Shown here: one piece after another, positions 35,759 through 46,013 of the stretch
Position numbering within the stretch: the first letter of the stretch is position 1
How the letters are laid out: every line of letters begins with the position of its first letter
Assembly (NCBI RefSeq): GCF_003991195.1
Contig: NZ_RCWL01000003.1
Location: 62,001 to 126,000 of the forward strand
Length of the DNA: 64,000 nucleotides
Direction of reading: 5' to 3'
Origin: Gynurincola endophyticus
Lineage (GTDB): Bacteria; Bacteroidota; Bacteroidia; Chitinophagales; Chitinophagaceae
The notes under the pieces: model-generated
What the model was told of the DNA's origin: nothing
Seen by the model: the letters and a program-made list of their open reading frames with translations, nothing else
Databases searched by the model: none
Program-made: the position numbers and the translations under genes

Positions 35759-36214
35759 ATGGATACATCTAGAAAGCTTCACGCAAGAAAAAGAATTGCA
35801 CTGGTGGCACACGACAATAAGAAAAAGGATCTGATCGATTGGGCAATTTTTAATAAAGTAGCTCTGGCAAAACATGAGTTAGTAGCAACTGGTACCACCG
35901 GAAAACTTTTAGAAGAAGAACTCGATCGCCCCGTTAAAAAACTACTAAGCGGACCGCTGGGTGGTGACCAGCAAATAGGAGCTTTGATCGCTCAGGGCGA
36001 AATAGACGCACTCATCTTCTTTTGGGACCCAATGGAAGCACAACCACATGACAGTGATGTAAAAGCGCTTTTACGTGTTGCTGTGGCATGGAATTGTATT
36101 GTTGCAATGGATCGCTCAACAGCCGACTTTGTGCTAACATCTAAATTGATGCATGAAGAATATACTATAAAACTGCAAGACTATTCTGGCTATCTGAAAA
36201 GAAAAATAGAATAA
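35759..36214 (+). CDS. mgsA: Methylglyoxal synthase
   Basis: 151 residues, the family's usual length. IALVAHDNKKKDLIDWA, the phosphate-binding TGTTGKLL, SGPLGGDQQIGALI with the catalytic Asp and QPHDSDVKALLR with His. It converts dihydroxyacetone phosphate to methylglyoxal, bypassing lower glycolysis under phosphate limitation. Single gene between recA and uvrB. Confidence 0.95.
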   Translation: MDTSRKLHARKRIALVAHDNKKKDLIDWAIFNKVALAKHELVATGTTGKLLEEELDRPVKKLLSGPLGGDQQIGALIAQGEIDALIFFWDPMEAQPHDSDVKALLRVAVAWNCIVAMDRSTADFVLTSKLMHEEYTIKLQDYSGYLKRKIE

Positions 36215-36271
36215 GTCATCCAAACTGACTGTGTGTTTCGTATAATATAGTGAAGAAGAAATTTTAAGTTT

Positions 36272-38308
36272 ATGCCTTTTCAATTACATTCTCCCTATCA
36301 GCCGTCTGGCGATCAGCCAACAGCAATTGCTCAGTTGACCAACGGGCTTTTAGAAGGTGAAAAGTTTCAGACATTATTGGGTGTTACCGGTTCCGGTAAA
36401 ACATTCACAATGGCCAATGTTATTCAAAATGTACAAAGGCCTACCCTGGTTTTAACCCATAATAAAACCCTGGTAGCTCAGCTGTATGGAGAGTTCAAAC
36501 AATTTTTTCCGAATAATGCTGTAGGCTACTTCGTTTCATATTATGATTACTATCAACCTGAAGCATATATGCCTGTATCTGATACTTATATTGAAAAAGA
36601 TTTAAGTATTAATGAAGAACTTGAAAAACTCCGTTTGCAAACCACTACCGAACTATTATCCGGAAGACGCGATATTATAGTCGTAGCATCCGTAAGCTGT
36701 ATATATGGTATTGGTAACCCTGCTGAGTTTGAAAACGGTATCGTACGAATCACTCAGGGACAAACAATTTCCAGGCAAGGCTTTCTACATTCTTTAGTAA
36801 ATGCCCTGTACTCACGCACGCAAATAGATTTTAAACGAGGAAACTTCAGGGTTAAAGGAGATACGGTAGACATCAATTTACCCTATGTTGACCATGGATT
36901 CAGAGTTACTTTTTTTGGCGATGAAATTGAAAGCATTGAAACGATCGACGTTGATACCAATAAAAGAATTGCACGTGTAACAGAAGCGGCTATATTTCCA
37001 GCCAATCTATATGTTGCACCAAAAGATATGCTACAGGAAATCATTCATGAAATACAGGATGAATGCCAGGCCCAGGTTGAATACTATAAATCACAAGGAA
37101 AATTTATAGAAGCACAACGTCTCAACGAAAGAGTTAATTATGATCTCGAAATGATTCGGGAACTAGGATATTGTAATGGAGTAGAAAACTATTCACGATT
37201 TTTTGACCGTAGAAGACCAGGAACACGTCCCTTCTGTTTACTGGACTACTTCCCTAAAGACTTTTTGTGTATGATTGACGAAAGTCATCAGACCATCCCT
37301 CAAATCTCTGGAATGTATGGAGGAGACAGAAGCAGAAAGCTTGTTTTGGTTGATTATGGCTTCCGGCTTCCATCAGCACTTGATAACCGGCCATTGAACT
37401 TTCATGAGTTCGAAAACATGATCGATCAAACAGTTTTTGTATCAGCCACGCCAGGAGAATACGAATTAGAGAAAAGTGAAGGTATTGTTGTAGAACAAGT
37501 TGTTCGTCCAACCGGACTATTAGATCCACCAATTGAAGTAAGGCCGAGCCATAATCAAATTGACGATCTCTTAGAAGAAATTGATAAGAGAGTAAAAAAA
37601 GGTGATCGCGTATTGGTAACAACACTTACCAAGAGAATGGCAGAAGAAATGGATAAATATTTACATAAAATAAATATCAAGAGTAAATATATTCACAGCG
37701 AAGTGGATACCTTAGAACGTGTAGAGATATTAAGACAACTCCGACTTGGAGACATTGACGTACTGGTGGGTGTAAACTTACTGAGAGAAGGTTTAGATTT
37801 ACCGGAAGTTTCTCTCGTCGCAATTTTAGATGCCGATAAAGAAGGTTTTTTAAGAAATGAGAAATCACTTACACAAACAGCAGGAAGGGCAGCAAGAAAT
37901 GTAGAAGGATTAGTCATCTTCTATGCAGATAAGATTACTGAAAGTATGCGACGTACAATGGAAGAGACCGACAGAAGAAGAGAAAAACAAATCGCCTATA
38001 ATCAACTACACGGAATTACTCCGAAAACTGTAGTAAAATCAAAAGACCAGGTTTTCGCACAAACATCTGTACTCGACATCAAGGGATATGATCCAGAAAA
38101 TGAAAAAGCAAAACTCGCAGATGCGGATTTTATTAAAGTAGCAGAAGAAGAAACAATCTATCAAACGATTCCACAGCTTGAAAAAGCAATTCAAAACGTG
38201 AAAAAGACAATGGAAAAAGCTGCAAAAGATTTAGATTTTATGGAAGCAGCTCGCTTGAGAGACCAGATGTTTGCAATGCAGGAAAAACTTAAACAAATGA
38301 AAAAGTAA
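36272..38308 (+). CDS. uvrB: UvrABC excision nuclease subunit B
   Basis: 678 residues. Walker A GVTGSGKT (37-44), the beta-hairpin YYDYYQPEAYMP that inserts between DNA strands, CMIDESHQTIPQ as motif II, helicase motifs GVNLLREGLDLPEV and QTAGRAARN, and the C-terminal UVR domain (IPQLEKAIQNVKKTMEKAAKDL) that binds UvrC. It ends 12 bp before polA, so the two are one repair operon. Confidence 0.98.
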   Translation: MPFQLHSPYQPSGDQPTAIAQLTNGLLEGEKFQTLLGVTGSGKTFTMANVIQNVQRPTLVLTHNKTLVAQLYGEFKQFFPNNAVGYFVSYYDYYQPEAYMPVSDTYIEKDLSINEELEKLRLQTTTELLSGRRDIIVVASVSCIYGIGNPAEFENGIVRITQGQTISRQGFLHSLVNALYSRTQIDFKRGNFRVKGDTVDINLPYVDHGFRVTFFGDEIESIETIDVDTNKRIARVTEAAIFPANLYVAPKDMLQEIIHEIQDECQAQVEYYKSQGKFIEAQRLNERVNYDLEMIRELGYCNGVENYSRFFDRRRPGTRPFCLLDYFPKDFLCMIDESHQTIPQISGMYGGDRSRKLVLVDYGFRLPSALDNRPLNFHEFENMIDQTVFVSATPGEYELEKSEGIVVEQVVRPTGLLDPPIEVRPSHNQIDDLLEEIDKRVKKGDRVLVTTLTKRMAEEMDKYLHKINIKSKYIHSEVDTLERVEILRQLRLGDIDVLVGVNLLREGLDLPEVSLVAILDADKEGFLRNEKSLTQTAGRAARNVEGLVIFYADKITESMRRTMEETDRRREKQIAYNQLHGITPKTVVKSKDQVFAQTSVLDIKGYDPENEKAKLADADFIKVAEEETIYQTIPQLEKAIQNVKKTMEKAAKDLDFMEAARLRDQMFAMQEKLKQMKK

Positions 38309-38320
38309 GGACCACAGCGT

Positions 38321-41131
38321 ATGGAAAAAAAATTATTTCTTTTAGATGCAATGGCATTGGTTTTTAGAGCATACTACGCTCTTATCAGAAGTCCCAGAAT
38401 TACTTCTAAAGGTAAAAACGTGAATGCTCAGTTTGGTTTTACAAACACGCTTCTTGAGCTCATCAATAACCAAAAGCCTTCACATATGGCCGTGTGCTTT
38501 GATACACAGACCCCTACCGAACGACATACAGATTTTGCAGATTACAAAGCGAACCGCCAGGAAGCTCCGGAAGATCTCATCATCGCAATTCCGGATATTA
38601 AAGAACTTTTGAAAGGCTTTAATATACCTATCATTGAAGCCGATGGCTACGAGGCAGATGATATCATCGGAACACTTAGCAAGCAGGCTGCACTTCAGGG
38701 ATACGATGTGTATATGGTAACACCCGATAAAGATTACGGTCAATTAGTAGAAGAAAATATTAAAATATATAAACCCGGTTATCAAGGCGGTAAAGCAGAA
38801 ATACTAGGCCCTGCCGATATTTGCGAAAAATGGAACATTGAGCATGTTGATCAGGTAGTAGATATCCTGGGCCTGATGGGCGATGCAGTAGACAATATCC
38901 CTGGTATTGCAGGTGTAGGAGAAAAAACAGCTGCTAAACTTTTAAAAGAATGGGGATCCCTTGAAGGTGTGCTGGAAAATGCAGATAAAATTAAAGGAGC
39001 TCTAGGCGAAAAAGTAAGAAATGGTAAAGACAACGCCATCATCTCTAAAAAGTTGGCGCGCATCATTACCAATGTTCCTGTTTCATTTCATGAAGAAGAC
39101 TTCTTACTAAAAGAATGGAACCGTTCTGCCTTAAAAGAGGTATTTACACAACTAGAATTCAAAACGCTCGGAGCCAGAATTCTAGGTGAAGAAATCGTTG
39201 TGGCGGGTAAAATTCCTGCCGCAGGTGTTCAAACCGACTTGTTCGGAAATGTTGTGGCAACCACCAACACAGAATCTGAAGAAGAAAAAGAAGATTATAC
39301 TTTTTCCACACATCAAACCATTGAAACCACGCCGCACGAATATCAAACCATACAAAGTGATGAAGAGATTGATGGATTGGTAAGAGTTTTATTGCAGCAA
39401 AAAGAAATTTGCTTTGACACCGAAACGACTGGCCTGGATGCAAACGAAGCTGAACTTGTTGGCGTATCCTTCAGCTTTGAAAAAAATAAAGGATATTATA
39501 TCCCAATGCCTCCTGATAGAGAGGAAGCTATTCAAAAACTTCAACTCTTACAAGCCTTGTTTGATGATACTGAAATTACATGGGTAGCCCATAACTTTAA
39601 ATTCGATATGCTCATCCTCAAATGGTACGGCTTTGAATTTAAGGGAAAAACATTCGATACCCTGCTGGCGCACTATGTAATTGACCCGGATGGTAAAAGA
39701 AGTATGGACTTTTTAAGTGAACAATTTTTAAACTATACGCCCATTTCAATTGAAAAACTAATCGGTAAAAAAGGAAAAAATCAGGGTAACATGCGCGATG
39801 TTGATATCCCTACAATTACCGAATATGCTGCAGAAGATGCCGACATCACATTACAGCTTAAACACCAGTTTACACCATTATTAAAAGAAAAAGCAGTAGA
39901 AAAAGTTTTCGGTGAAGTTGAAAACCCGCTTGTTCCGGTATTAACTGATATCGAATTTACCGGCGTTAAAGTAGATACGGATTTCTTAAATAATTACTCG
40001 AAAGAGTTGGAAATCGCTGCAAAAGAAGCAGAAGAATCCGTTTACGAACAAGCAGGCGTCAGGTTTAATCTTGCTTCTCCAAAACAACTGGGGGAAGTTT
40101 TGTTTGAAAAATTGAAATTAGATCCCAAAGCAAAAAAGACCAAAACAGGTCAATACGCTACCGGAGAAGATGTGTTAACCAAATTATCACAAGAACATAA
40201 AATAGTAGACAATATTCTTGCTTTCAGAGAATTAACGAAGTTAAAATCTACTTATGTAGATGCTTTGCCAACTATGATTAACAGTAAAACCGGTAGAGTA
40301 CACACTTCGTACTCACAGGCGGTAGCTGTAACGGGGCGATTATCAAGCATTAATCCGAACCTTCAGAATATTCCTGTCAGAACTGAGAGAGGACGGGAAA
40401 TCAGAAAAGCATTTATCGCCCGCGATGAAAACCACATTCTGCTCTCTGCAGACTATTCTCAGATCGAACTGAGAATCGTAGCAGCTATTAGTGGCGATCC
40501 GGCAATGTGCGAAGCCTTTAAAGCCAATAAAGATATTCATACAGCCACTGCATCAAAAGTATACGCTGTAGCAGAAGAAGAAGTAAGTAAAGAAATGCGC
40601 TATAAAGCGAAAAGCGTAAACTTTGGAATCATTTACGGACAAGGAGCATTTGGTTTAGCCGATAATCTTGGAATTTCCAGAACTGAAGCAAAAGAAATTA
40701 TCGACAACTATAAAAAACAGTTTGCGGCTATTCAGGAATACATGAACAACATGATCAATTTTGCAAAAGAAAATGGTTATGTGCAAACACTCATGGGTAG
40801 AAAACGCTGGTTAAAAGATATCAACTCCTCAAACTTTACAGTAAGAGGATTTGCTGAACGAAACGCCATCAACTCACCTATTCAGGGAACTGCTGCCGAT
40901 ATGATTAAAATCGCTATGATTAAAATTCATAATCGATTTAAAGAAGAGAACTTTAAATCAAAAATGATTCTTCAGGTACATGACGAATTGGTATTTGACG
41001 CTCATAAAGATGAAGTAGATATTATCAAACCGATTATTCTTGATTGTATGCGTTCTGCACTGCCTCTTCCCAATGATGTTCCTGTAGAAGCTGAAATTGG
41101 CGCAGGATTTAATTGGTTAGAAGCACATTAA
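38321..41131 (+). CDS. polA: DNA polymerase I
   Basis: 936 residues. The 5'-3' exonuclease domain (about 1-290, YKANRQEAPEDL, TPDKDYGQLV, GDAVDNIPGIAGVGEKTA). The 3'-5' exonuclease looks intact (CFDTETTGLDAN, VAHNFKFDMLIL, YAAEDADITLQL). The polymerase domain has YSQIELRIVAAISGD, KAKSVNFGIIYGQGA and QVHDELVFD. Fills gaps in excision repair, consistent with uvrB directly upstream. A strong terminator follows. Confidence 0.98.
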   Translation: MEKKLFLLDAMALVFRAYYALIRSPRITSKGKNVNAQFGFTNTLLELINNQKPSHMAVCFDTQTPTERHTDFADYKANRQEAPEDLIIAIPDIKELLKGFNIPIIEADGYEADDIIGTLSKQAALQGYDVYMVTPDKDYGQLVEENIKIYKPGYQGGKAEILGPADICEKWNIEHVDQVVDILGLMGDAVDNIPGIAGVGEKTAAKLLKEWGSLEGVLENADKIKGALGEKVRNGKDNAIISKKLARIITNVPVSFHEEDFLLKEWNRSALKEVFTQLEFKTLGARILGEEIVVAGKIPAAGVQTDLFGNVVATTNTESEEEKEDYTFSTHQTIETTPHEYQTIQSDEEIDGLVRVLLQQKEICFDTETTGLDANEAELVGVSFSFEKNKGYYIPMPPDREEAIQKLQLLQALFDDTEITWVAHNFKFDMLILKWYGFEFKGKTFDTLLAHYVIDPDGKRSMDFLSEQFLNYTPISIEKLIGKKGKNQGNMRDVDIPTITEYAAEDADITLQLKHQFTPLLKEKAVEKVFGEVENPLVPVLTDIEFTGVKVDTDFLNNYSKELEIAAKEAEESVYEQAGVRFNLASPKQLGEVLFEKLKLDPKAKKTKTGQYATGEDVLTKLSQEHKIVDNILAFRELTKLKSTYVDALPTMINSKTGRVHTSYSQAVAVTGRLSSINPNLQNIPVRTERGREIRKAFIARDENHILLSADYSQIELRIVAAISGDPAMCEAFKANKDIHTATASKVYAVAEEEVSKEMRYKAKSVNFGIIYGQGAFGLADNLGISRTEAKEIIDNYKKQFAAIQEYMNNMINFAKENGYVQTLMGRKRWLKDINSSNFTVRGFAERNAINSPIQGTAADMIKIAMIKIHNRFKEENFKSKMILQVHDELVFDAHKDEVDIIKPIILDCMRSALPLPNDVPVEAEIGAGFNWLEAH

Positions 41132-41230
41132 TATCATTTTAATTTCTCCTGTAAATTTATTAATTCTGATACAAATACTTATACACTACTTTTTTATATA
41201 AGTAATTGTTTCACTTTATCTAAGCATTCT

Positions 41231-41273
41231 TAAAGGAGCTGTTATCGGTTTTCAACTGATAACAGCTCCTTTA
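41231..41273 (+). terminator. Terminator of the uvrB-polA operon
   Basis: A perfect 16-bp stem (41231-41246 with 41258-41273) and an 11-nt loop, 99 bp past the polA stop. The right arm ends in a short T-run. Confidence 0.75.
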
Positions 41274-41398
41274 ATGTGTAAATTCACTTAACATTTCCTT
41301 TTGATAAAGTTTTCACAAACAAGACTTTCCGATTAATCCTACACTAGATTTAGTCGTCTAATCGTTGTATATTGGATTAACCTCTTAATGATTCCGTT

Positions 41399-44032
41399 AT
41401 GAAATACTTATCATTTTTACTGACAACATTAGGCGTTCTTTTTGGTTTTGCTGTGAATGCTCAAACCAAAACAGTTCCGCTTAACGATGGGGCTAATTTG
41501 AAGATTTATCAATTAGAACCAGAATCAAAATCAGGCAATCAGGTAAATGCTAAAGTAGCGATCAGCTATAATAAAGGCAACGAAGACCCTGTTTTTGGAA
41601 TGATGTGGATTTCTGCTACTTCTGTTGAAGATGGTAGCCAGATTCAACTTCAAAATATTAATGTTACCGACATTAAAATTCCACAACTGAATGATGAAAC
41701 CGAAGCAGCACTGAAAGCAGATTTAACGGCTAAGTCCGATAAAATTAATTTCACGCTAACCAAGTCTCAGTTTGATAATGCCCTACAGCTATATCAAAAA
41801 GAAAATGCTTTGTCTAAAAACATTCAGCATAATGCTCCAAAAATTATTTATGCCCAAAAGCCAAGTATTCTGATTCTGGTAGATGGAACACCTAATTATC
41901 AGAAAAATGAAGAATTAGGAGTGAATATGGTGGTGAACTCGCCGTTCGCTATTGTACAAAATACTGACGGAAAACATTATGTATACGGAGGTAAACATTG
42001 GTATGTAGCTAATTCACTAAAAGGAAACTATGCTCTAACCACCAATCTTCCACCAAAAATCAGCCAGGTAGAGAGCTCACTAAAGAAAATTCAGGAAGAT
42101 AATAATAGCCAGGAATTCGAAGAATACGATGAAAACACTATTTACGATATTATAGTAAGTACTGAACCGGCAGAATTAATTCAAAGTAATGGTGAAGCTA
42201 ACTTTTCACCGGTTACAGGAACCAATCTATTGTTTGTAGAAAACTCAGATGATGACATTTTTATGGACATCAACTCTCAGCAATATTATACATTGTTGGC
42301 AGGCCGCTGGTATACCAGCAACAACCTGAACAACAGTTGGAAATATATTGCATCCGAAAGTCTTCCGAAAGACTTTGCACAAATCATTGAAGGTTCTTCT
42401 AAAGATAATGTATTAGCATCTGTGGCAGGTACGAATGCCGCAAAAGAGGCTGTATTGGATGCACAGATTCCGCAAACCGCTAAAATCAGCAGATCTTCTT
42501 CTAATACAAACATCTCTTATGACGGCCAGCCTCAGTTCGAAAGCATTGATGGCACCAACATGCAATATGCTGTAAACTCACCCGCTTCTGTTATTAAATA
42601 CCAGGGCAGATTCTACGCAGTAGAAGATGGAGTATGGTATGTTTCAAATTCGGCACAAGGCCCGTGGCAGGTAGCAACTGATCGCCCTGACCAGGTAGCT
42701 TTGATTCCACCAAGTTCTCCTGTGTACAACGTAAAGTATGTTTACATCTATGACGTAACTCCCGACTATGTTTACATGGGGTATACACCTGGATATTTGA
42801 ACACTTACATCTATGGACCAACTGTTGTTTACGGTACCGGTTATTTTTATAGACCATGGATCGGAAATCACTACTATGCGCGACCTTATACCTGGGGCTT
42901 CAATATCAGATATAATCCGTGGTATGGTTACGGGTTTGGATTTAATTACTATTCCGGATGGTTCTATAATCCATGGAGATGGAATAACTGCGGTTGGTGG
43001 GGACCAAGAATGTATCGCCCTTCCTATGTTTACAGACCACATTATTTCAGAGGACAAATGGTTAGAACCGGATTTTATTCCAATAGATATTATAACAACT
43101 ATCGCCCTCAGATTACCAGAGGTATCAGAAATAATAACATCTACCGCGACAGAAGAGATATTGTGAGCAGAGACAGAGGTAGAATTATTCAACCGGAAAG
43201 AAACAATGGTCAGATTACCAGACCGCCAAGAAATATTGAAAGAAACTCTGCCAGATTTCAAAATCCGAATGCAGGCGAACGTGTGGTAAGAAATAATCCT
43301 TCAAATGGTGGACGTATTGACCGCAGTAACAGAAATGAAGGAACGGCCAATAATGGAGGTCAAAGAATTGATCGCAGCTACAGAAACAATGGTAATAGCA
43401 GAGAAGGAGTAACAAACGGCGGACAAGCGATTGATCGTAGTTATAGAAATAATAACTCAACACGAAACAACAATATTAATAACAGAGGAAATGTTACACA
43501 AAACAGAAACAATGGTATTAATAGAGAGTATCGCAACAATAATGCGGGTGGAAATGCAGGAGCTCCGCAAGCGGGTTCTGACAGAACATTCCGCAGCAAT
43601 GATCGTACGCAACGACCAAATAACGGACAGCGACCTCAAATAAGTGAAAACCGTACACCGGAAAGATCTTACAGAGGAGAGGTTAACCGTCCGAACAATA
43701 ATACGAGAGTAACTCCGAATAATAACGGTAGAAACAATACGCCACCACAAAGAAACAGTGGCAGTGTTAGCCGTCCGCAACAGCAGGCGCCTAACAGATC
43801 GTCTGGAAGCGTACAGCGTGGAAGTAGTGCTCCAAGCCGTCAAAGCGGAGCGTCGGTTCAACGCAGCAGCGAACGCCCTAGCAGAAGTTCAGGCAGCAGC
43901 GTTTCCAGAGGTAGCAGCAGTCAATCTTCAAGAAGCAGTGGCAGTGTTTCCAGAGGAAGCAGTAGCCAGTCATCCAGAAGCAGTGGCGGTGCTCCTTCAA
44001 GATCAAGTAGTAATAGTAACGGCAGACCATAA
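41399..44032 (+). CDS. Large secreted protein, aromatic/Gly-rich, with basic low-complexity tail
   Basis: 877 residues, signal peptide ending AVNAQ. Three repeats of about 100 residues each open with a short hydrophobic strand and end in YxxxxxxWY (GKHWYVANSLKGNYALTTNLP, GRWYTSNNLNNSWKYIASESLP, GVWYVSNSAQGPWQVATDRP), resembling proteins annotated carbohydrate-binding family V/XII. Then comes a Tyr/Gly/Trp-rich stretch (about 440-560) and a long Arg/Asn/Ser-rich tail to the end. Surface or secreted. Carbohydrate binding is a weak inference from the repeats. Single gene with its own terminator. Confidence 0.7.
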   Translation: MKYLSFLLTTLGVLFGFAVNAQTKTVPLNDGANLKIYQLEPESKSGNQVNAKVAISYNKGNEDPVFGMMWISATSVEDGSQIQLQNINVTDIKIPQLNDETEAALKADLTAKSDKINFTLTKSQFDNALQLYQKENALSKNIQHNAPKIIYAQKPSILILVDGTPNYQKNEELGVNMVVNSPFAIVQNTDGKHYVYGGKHWYVANSLKGNYALTTNLPPKISQVESSLKKIQEDNNSQEFEEYDENTIYDIIVSTEPAELIQSNGEANFSPVTGTNLLFVENSDDDIFMDINSQQYYTLLAGRWYTSNNLNNSWKYIASESLPKDFAQIIEGSSKDNVLASVAGTNAAKEAVLDAQIPQTAKISRSSSNTNISYDGQPQFESIDGTNMQYAVNSPASVIKYQGRFYAVEDGVWYVSNSAQGPWQVATDRPDQVALIPPSSPVYNVKYVYIYDVTPDYVYMGYTPGYLNTYIYGPTVVYGTGYFYRPWIGNHYYARPYTWGFNIRYNPWYGYGFGFNYYSGWFYNPWRWNNCGWWGPRMYRPSYVYRPHYFRGQMVRTGFYSNRYYNNYRPQITRGIRNNNIYRDRRDIVSRDRGRIIQPERNNGQITRPPRNIERNSARFQNPNAGERVVRNNPSNGGRIDRSNRNEGTANNGGQRIDRSYRNNGNSREGVTNGGQAIDRSYRNNNSTRNNNINNRGNVTQNRNNGINREYRNNNAGGNAGAPQAGSDRTFRSNDRTQRPNNGQRPQISENRTPERSYRGEVNRPNNNTRVTPNNNGRNNTPPQRNSGSVSRPQQQAPNRSSGSVQRGSSAPSRQSGASVQRSSERPSRSSGSSVSRGSSSQSSRSSGSVSRGSSSQSSRSSGGAPSRSSSNSNGRP

Positions 44033-44048
44033 ACATATGTAAAGTTTA

Positions 44049-44085
44049 AAATACCCTCCAAAATGTATGGAGGGTATTTTTTTGC
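44049..44085 (+). terminator. Rho-independent terminator
   Basis: ATACCCTCC (44051-44059) pairs with GGAGGGTAT (44069-44077), then seven T's. Just past the stop at 44032. Confidence 0.88.
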
Positions 44086-44229
44086 TATTCTATGCAGCTG
44101 AATGACTCTCCAGATCGCAATACAAGTTCTTATATCCAGATTATTTCCTCCTATTAAACAAGCCCGAACAGTTGTTTTTTCAGATCTTTTTAGCAGTTAT
44201 ATTGTTATACTTGTATAATAATTTGAGCT

Positions 44230-44880
44230 ATGAACAAAATCATTTATTGCTACGACGCTTATTGTGGATGGTGTTACGGATTCAGTAAGGTAATCAGAAA
44301 AATAGCACACGAATATAAAAAAGAGCTGCAGTTTGAAGTGCTTTCAGGAGGAATGATTCTTCCCGAAACACCACGACACATCACTGCGATGGCAACGGTA
44401 ATTAAAGAAAATTATAAAAGAGTAGAAGAGTTAACCGGTGTTACTTTTGGTGAAGATTTTCTTTGGCATGTTTTCAATACCGATCAAAGCGACTGGTACC
44501 CAAACTCAGAAAAACCAGCCATCGCATTATCCATTTTCAAAGAAATGTACCCGTCTTTACAGGTTGATTTCGCAGCTGATCTTCAATATGCACTCAATTA
44601 TGAAGGCAGAGATCTGTGTGATGATGAAGCCTACAGACATTTACTCGACAAATACAATATCAATCACCAGGAGTTCTATGAAAAACTTCACAGTGAAAAA
44701 TACAAAGAACTGGCACATTATGAGTTTGCACTGTGTCAGCAACTACAGGTAAAAGGTTATCCTGCAGTTTTTTTTCAGGCCGGAGAGCAAAAGTTTTATA
44801 TGATTGGTAGCGGCTTTACTCCTTATGAAACTTTAAAAGAAAGAATTGAACTCGTAAAAAAAGAAATTCAAAAAGACTAA
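44230..44880 (+). CDS. DsbA/FrnE-like thioredoxin-fold oxidoreductase
   Basis: 216 residues, no signal peptide. Active-site CGWC at C12-C15 (YDAYCGWCYGFSKV) in the FrnE/DsbA setting, then VLSGGMIL, a helical insertion and VKGYPAVFFQAGEQKFYMIGSGFTPYETL at the end, with the cis-Pro in GYP. Probable cytoplasmic disulfide isomerase or reductase. It is 10 bp before the amidohydrolase gene, so they may be co-transcribed. Confidence 0.88.
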   Translation: MNKIIYCYDAYCGWCYGFSKVIRKIAHEYKKELQFEVLSGGMILPETPRHITAMATVIKENYKRVEELTGVTFGEDFLWHVFNTDQSDWYPNSEKPAIALSIFKEMYPSLQVDFAADLQYALNYEGRDLCDDEAYRHLLDKYNINHQEFYEKLHSEKYKELAHYEFALCQQLQVKGYPAVFFQAGEQKFYMIGSGFTPYETLKERIELVKKEIQKD

Positions 44881-44890
44881 CCCCTTCCAT

Positions 44891-45976
44891 ATGAGATTAA
44901 CCTCTTTATTACTGGGTACACTTGTATCCACCAGCACCTTAAATGCACAGGAAAAAGCTAGAATTGATTTTGAAAGCTATAACCCACCCAGTACACTAAA
45001 AGTAGCAGCACATGTACAAACACGCGCGAAGTTCCCTTTTATTGACGTACACAATCACCAACGTAATCTGGATGCTGCGGCCCAAAAGCAACTGCTTTCA
45101 GCAATGGACACTTTAAATATGCGGGTAATGGTAAACCTGAGTGGTGGTTCGGGAGATCGGTTAAAACAACAGATCGATGCATTGAAACAAACCGGCAGTG
45201 ACCGTTTTGTAGTGTTTGCCAATATCGATTTCAATGGCATCGGAAATGCCGGCTGGACGGAAAAAGCAGTACAGCAATTAAAAGAGGATATTGCCTATGG
45301 GGCAAAAGGAGTAAAGATTTTTAAAAGCCTTGGTTTTAGCGTTAAAGACACCGATGGTAAATACGTGGCAATTGATGATAAACGCCTGGCGCCGCTTTGG
45401 GATCTTTGTGGCAAATTAAAAGTACCGGTACTTATCCATACTGCCGACCCTCCCTCCTTCTGGGGAGAACCCGACGAATCAAACGAAAGATGGTTAGAAC
45501 TGTTAACGCATCCTAACCGGAAGCGTTCAGCAAACGATCCCGCACCTTTTGATACATTGATCGCACAGCAACACCGCCTATTCAAAAATCATCCAAAAAC
45601 GACATTTATCGCTGCTCACTTCGGATGGTATCCTAACGACCTGCAGCATTTATCAACACTCCTCGATCAAATGCCGAATATGATGATTGAGTTCGGAGCT
45701 GTTATTGCTGAACTTGGCCGCCAGCCTAAAGCAGCAAAAGCATTCTTTGATAAATATTCAGACAGAATTTTGTTTGGTAAAGACAGCTGGGTTCCTGCTG
45801 AATATACAACCTACTTCAGAGTACTGGAAACCAACGACGAATATTTTCCTTATCATAAGAAGTATCATGCTTTTTGGGCAATGTATGGAATGGGGCTGAG
45901 TGACGAAGTTTTAAAGAAAGTTTACTATAAAAACGCAGCACGTTTATTGAATATTCCCCTAAACAAGTTTGAATAA
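44891..45976 (+). CDS. Secreted amidohydrolase-family protein (Amidohydro_2)
   Basis: 361 residues. Signal peptide ending TLNAQ. The TIM-barrel metal-binding segments are FIDVHNHQRNLD, VLIHTADPPSFWGEPDESNERW, FIAAHFGWYPNDLQHL and ILFGKDSW near the end. Bacteroidota members of this family are mostly of unknown substrate; many are annotated as metal-dependent hydrolases. Probably periplasmic. A terminator follows directly. Confidence 0.88.
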   Translation: MRLTSLLLGTLVSTSTLNAQEKARIDFESYNPPSTLKVAAHVQTRAKFPFIDVHNHQRNLDAAAQKQLLSAMDTLNMRVMVNLSGGSGDRLKQQIDALKQTGSDRFVVFANIDFNGIGNAGWTEKAVQQLKEDIAYGAKGVKIFKSLGFSVKDTDGKYVAIDDKRLAPLWDLCGKLKVPVLIHTADPPSFWGEPDESNERWLELLTHPNRKRSANDPAPFDTLIAQQHRLFKNHPKTTFIAAHFGWYPNDLQHLSTLLDQMPNMMIEFGAVIAELGRQPKAAKAFFDKYSDRILFGKDSWVPAEYTTYFRVLETNDEYFPYHKKYHAFWAMYGMGLSDEVLKKVYYKNAARLLNIPLNKFE

Positions 45977-46013
45977 AAGAAAATCCCGGTAAAGTTCACC
46001 GGGATTTTCTTTT
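45975..46013. terminator. Bidirectional terminator
   Basis: A perfect 16-bp stem with AAAAGAAAATCCCGGT (45975-45990) as the left arm. It overlaps the stop of the amidohydrolase gene's converging neighbour at 46012. Confidence 0.88.

Noticed and set aside
42286-43861. Long minus-strand frames inside the gene at 41399
   Set aside because: They are shadows of the low-complexity tail and carry no family signature.
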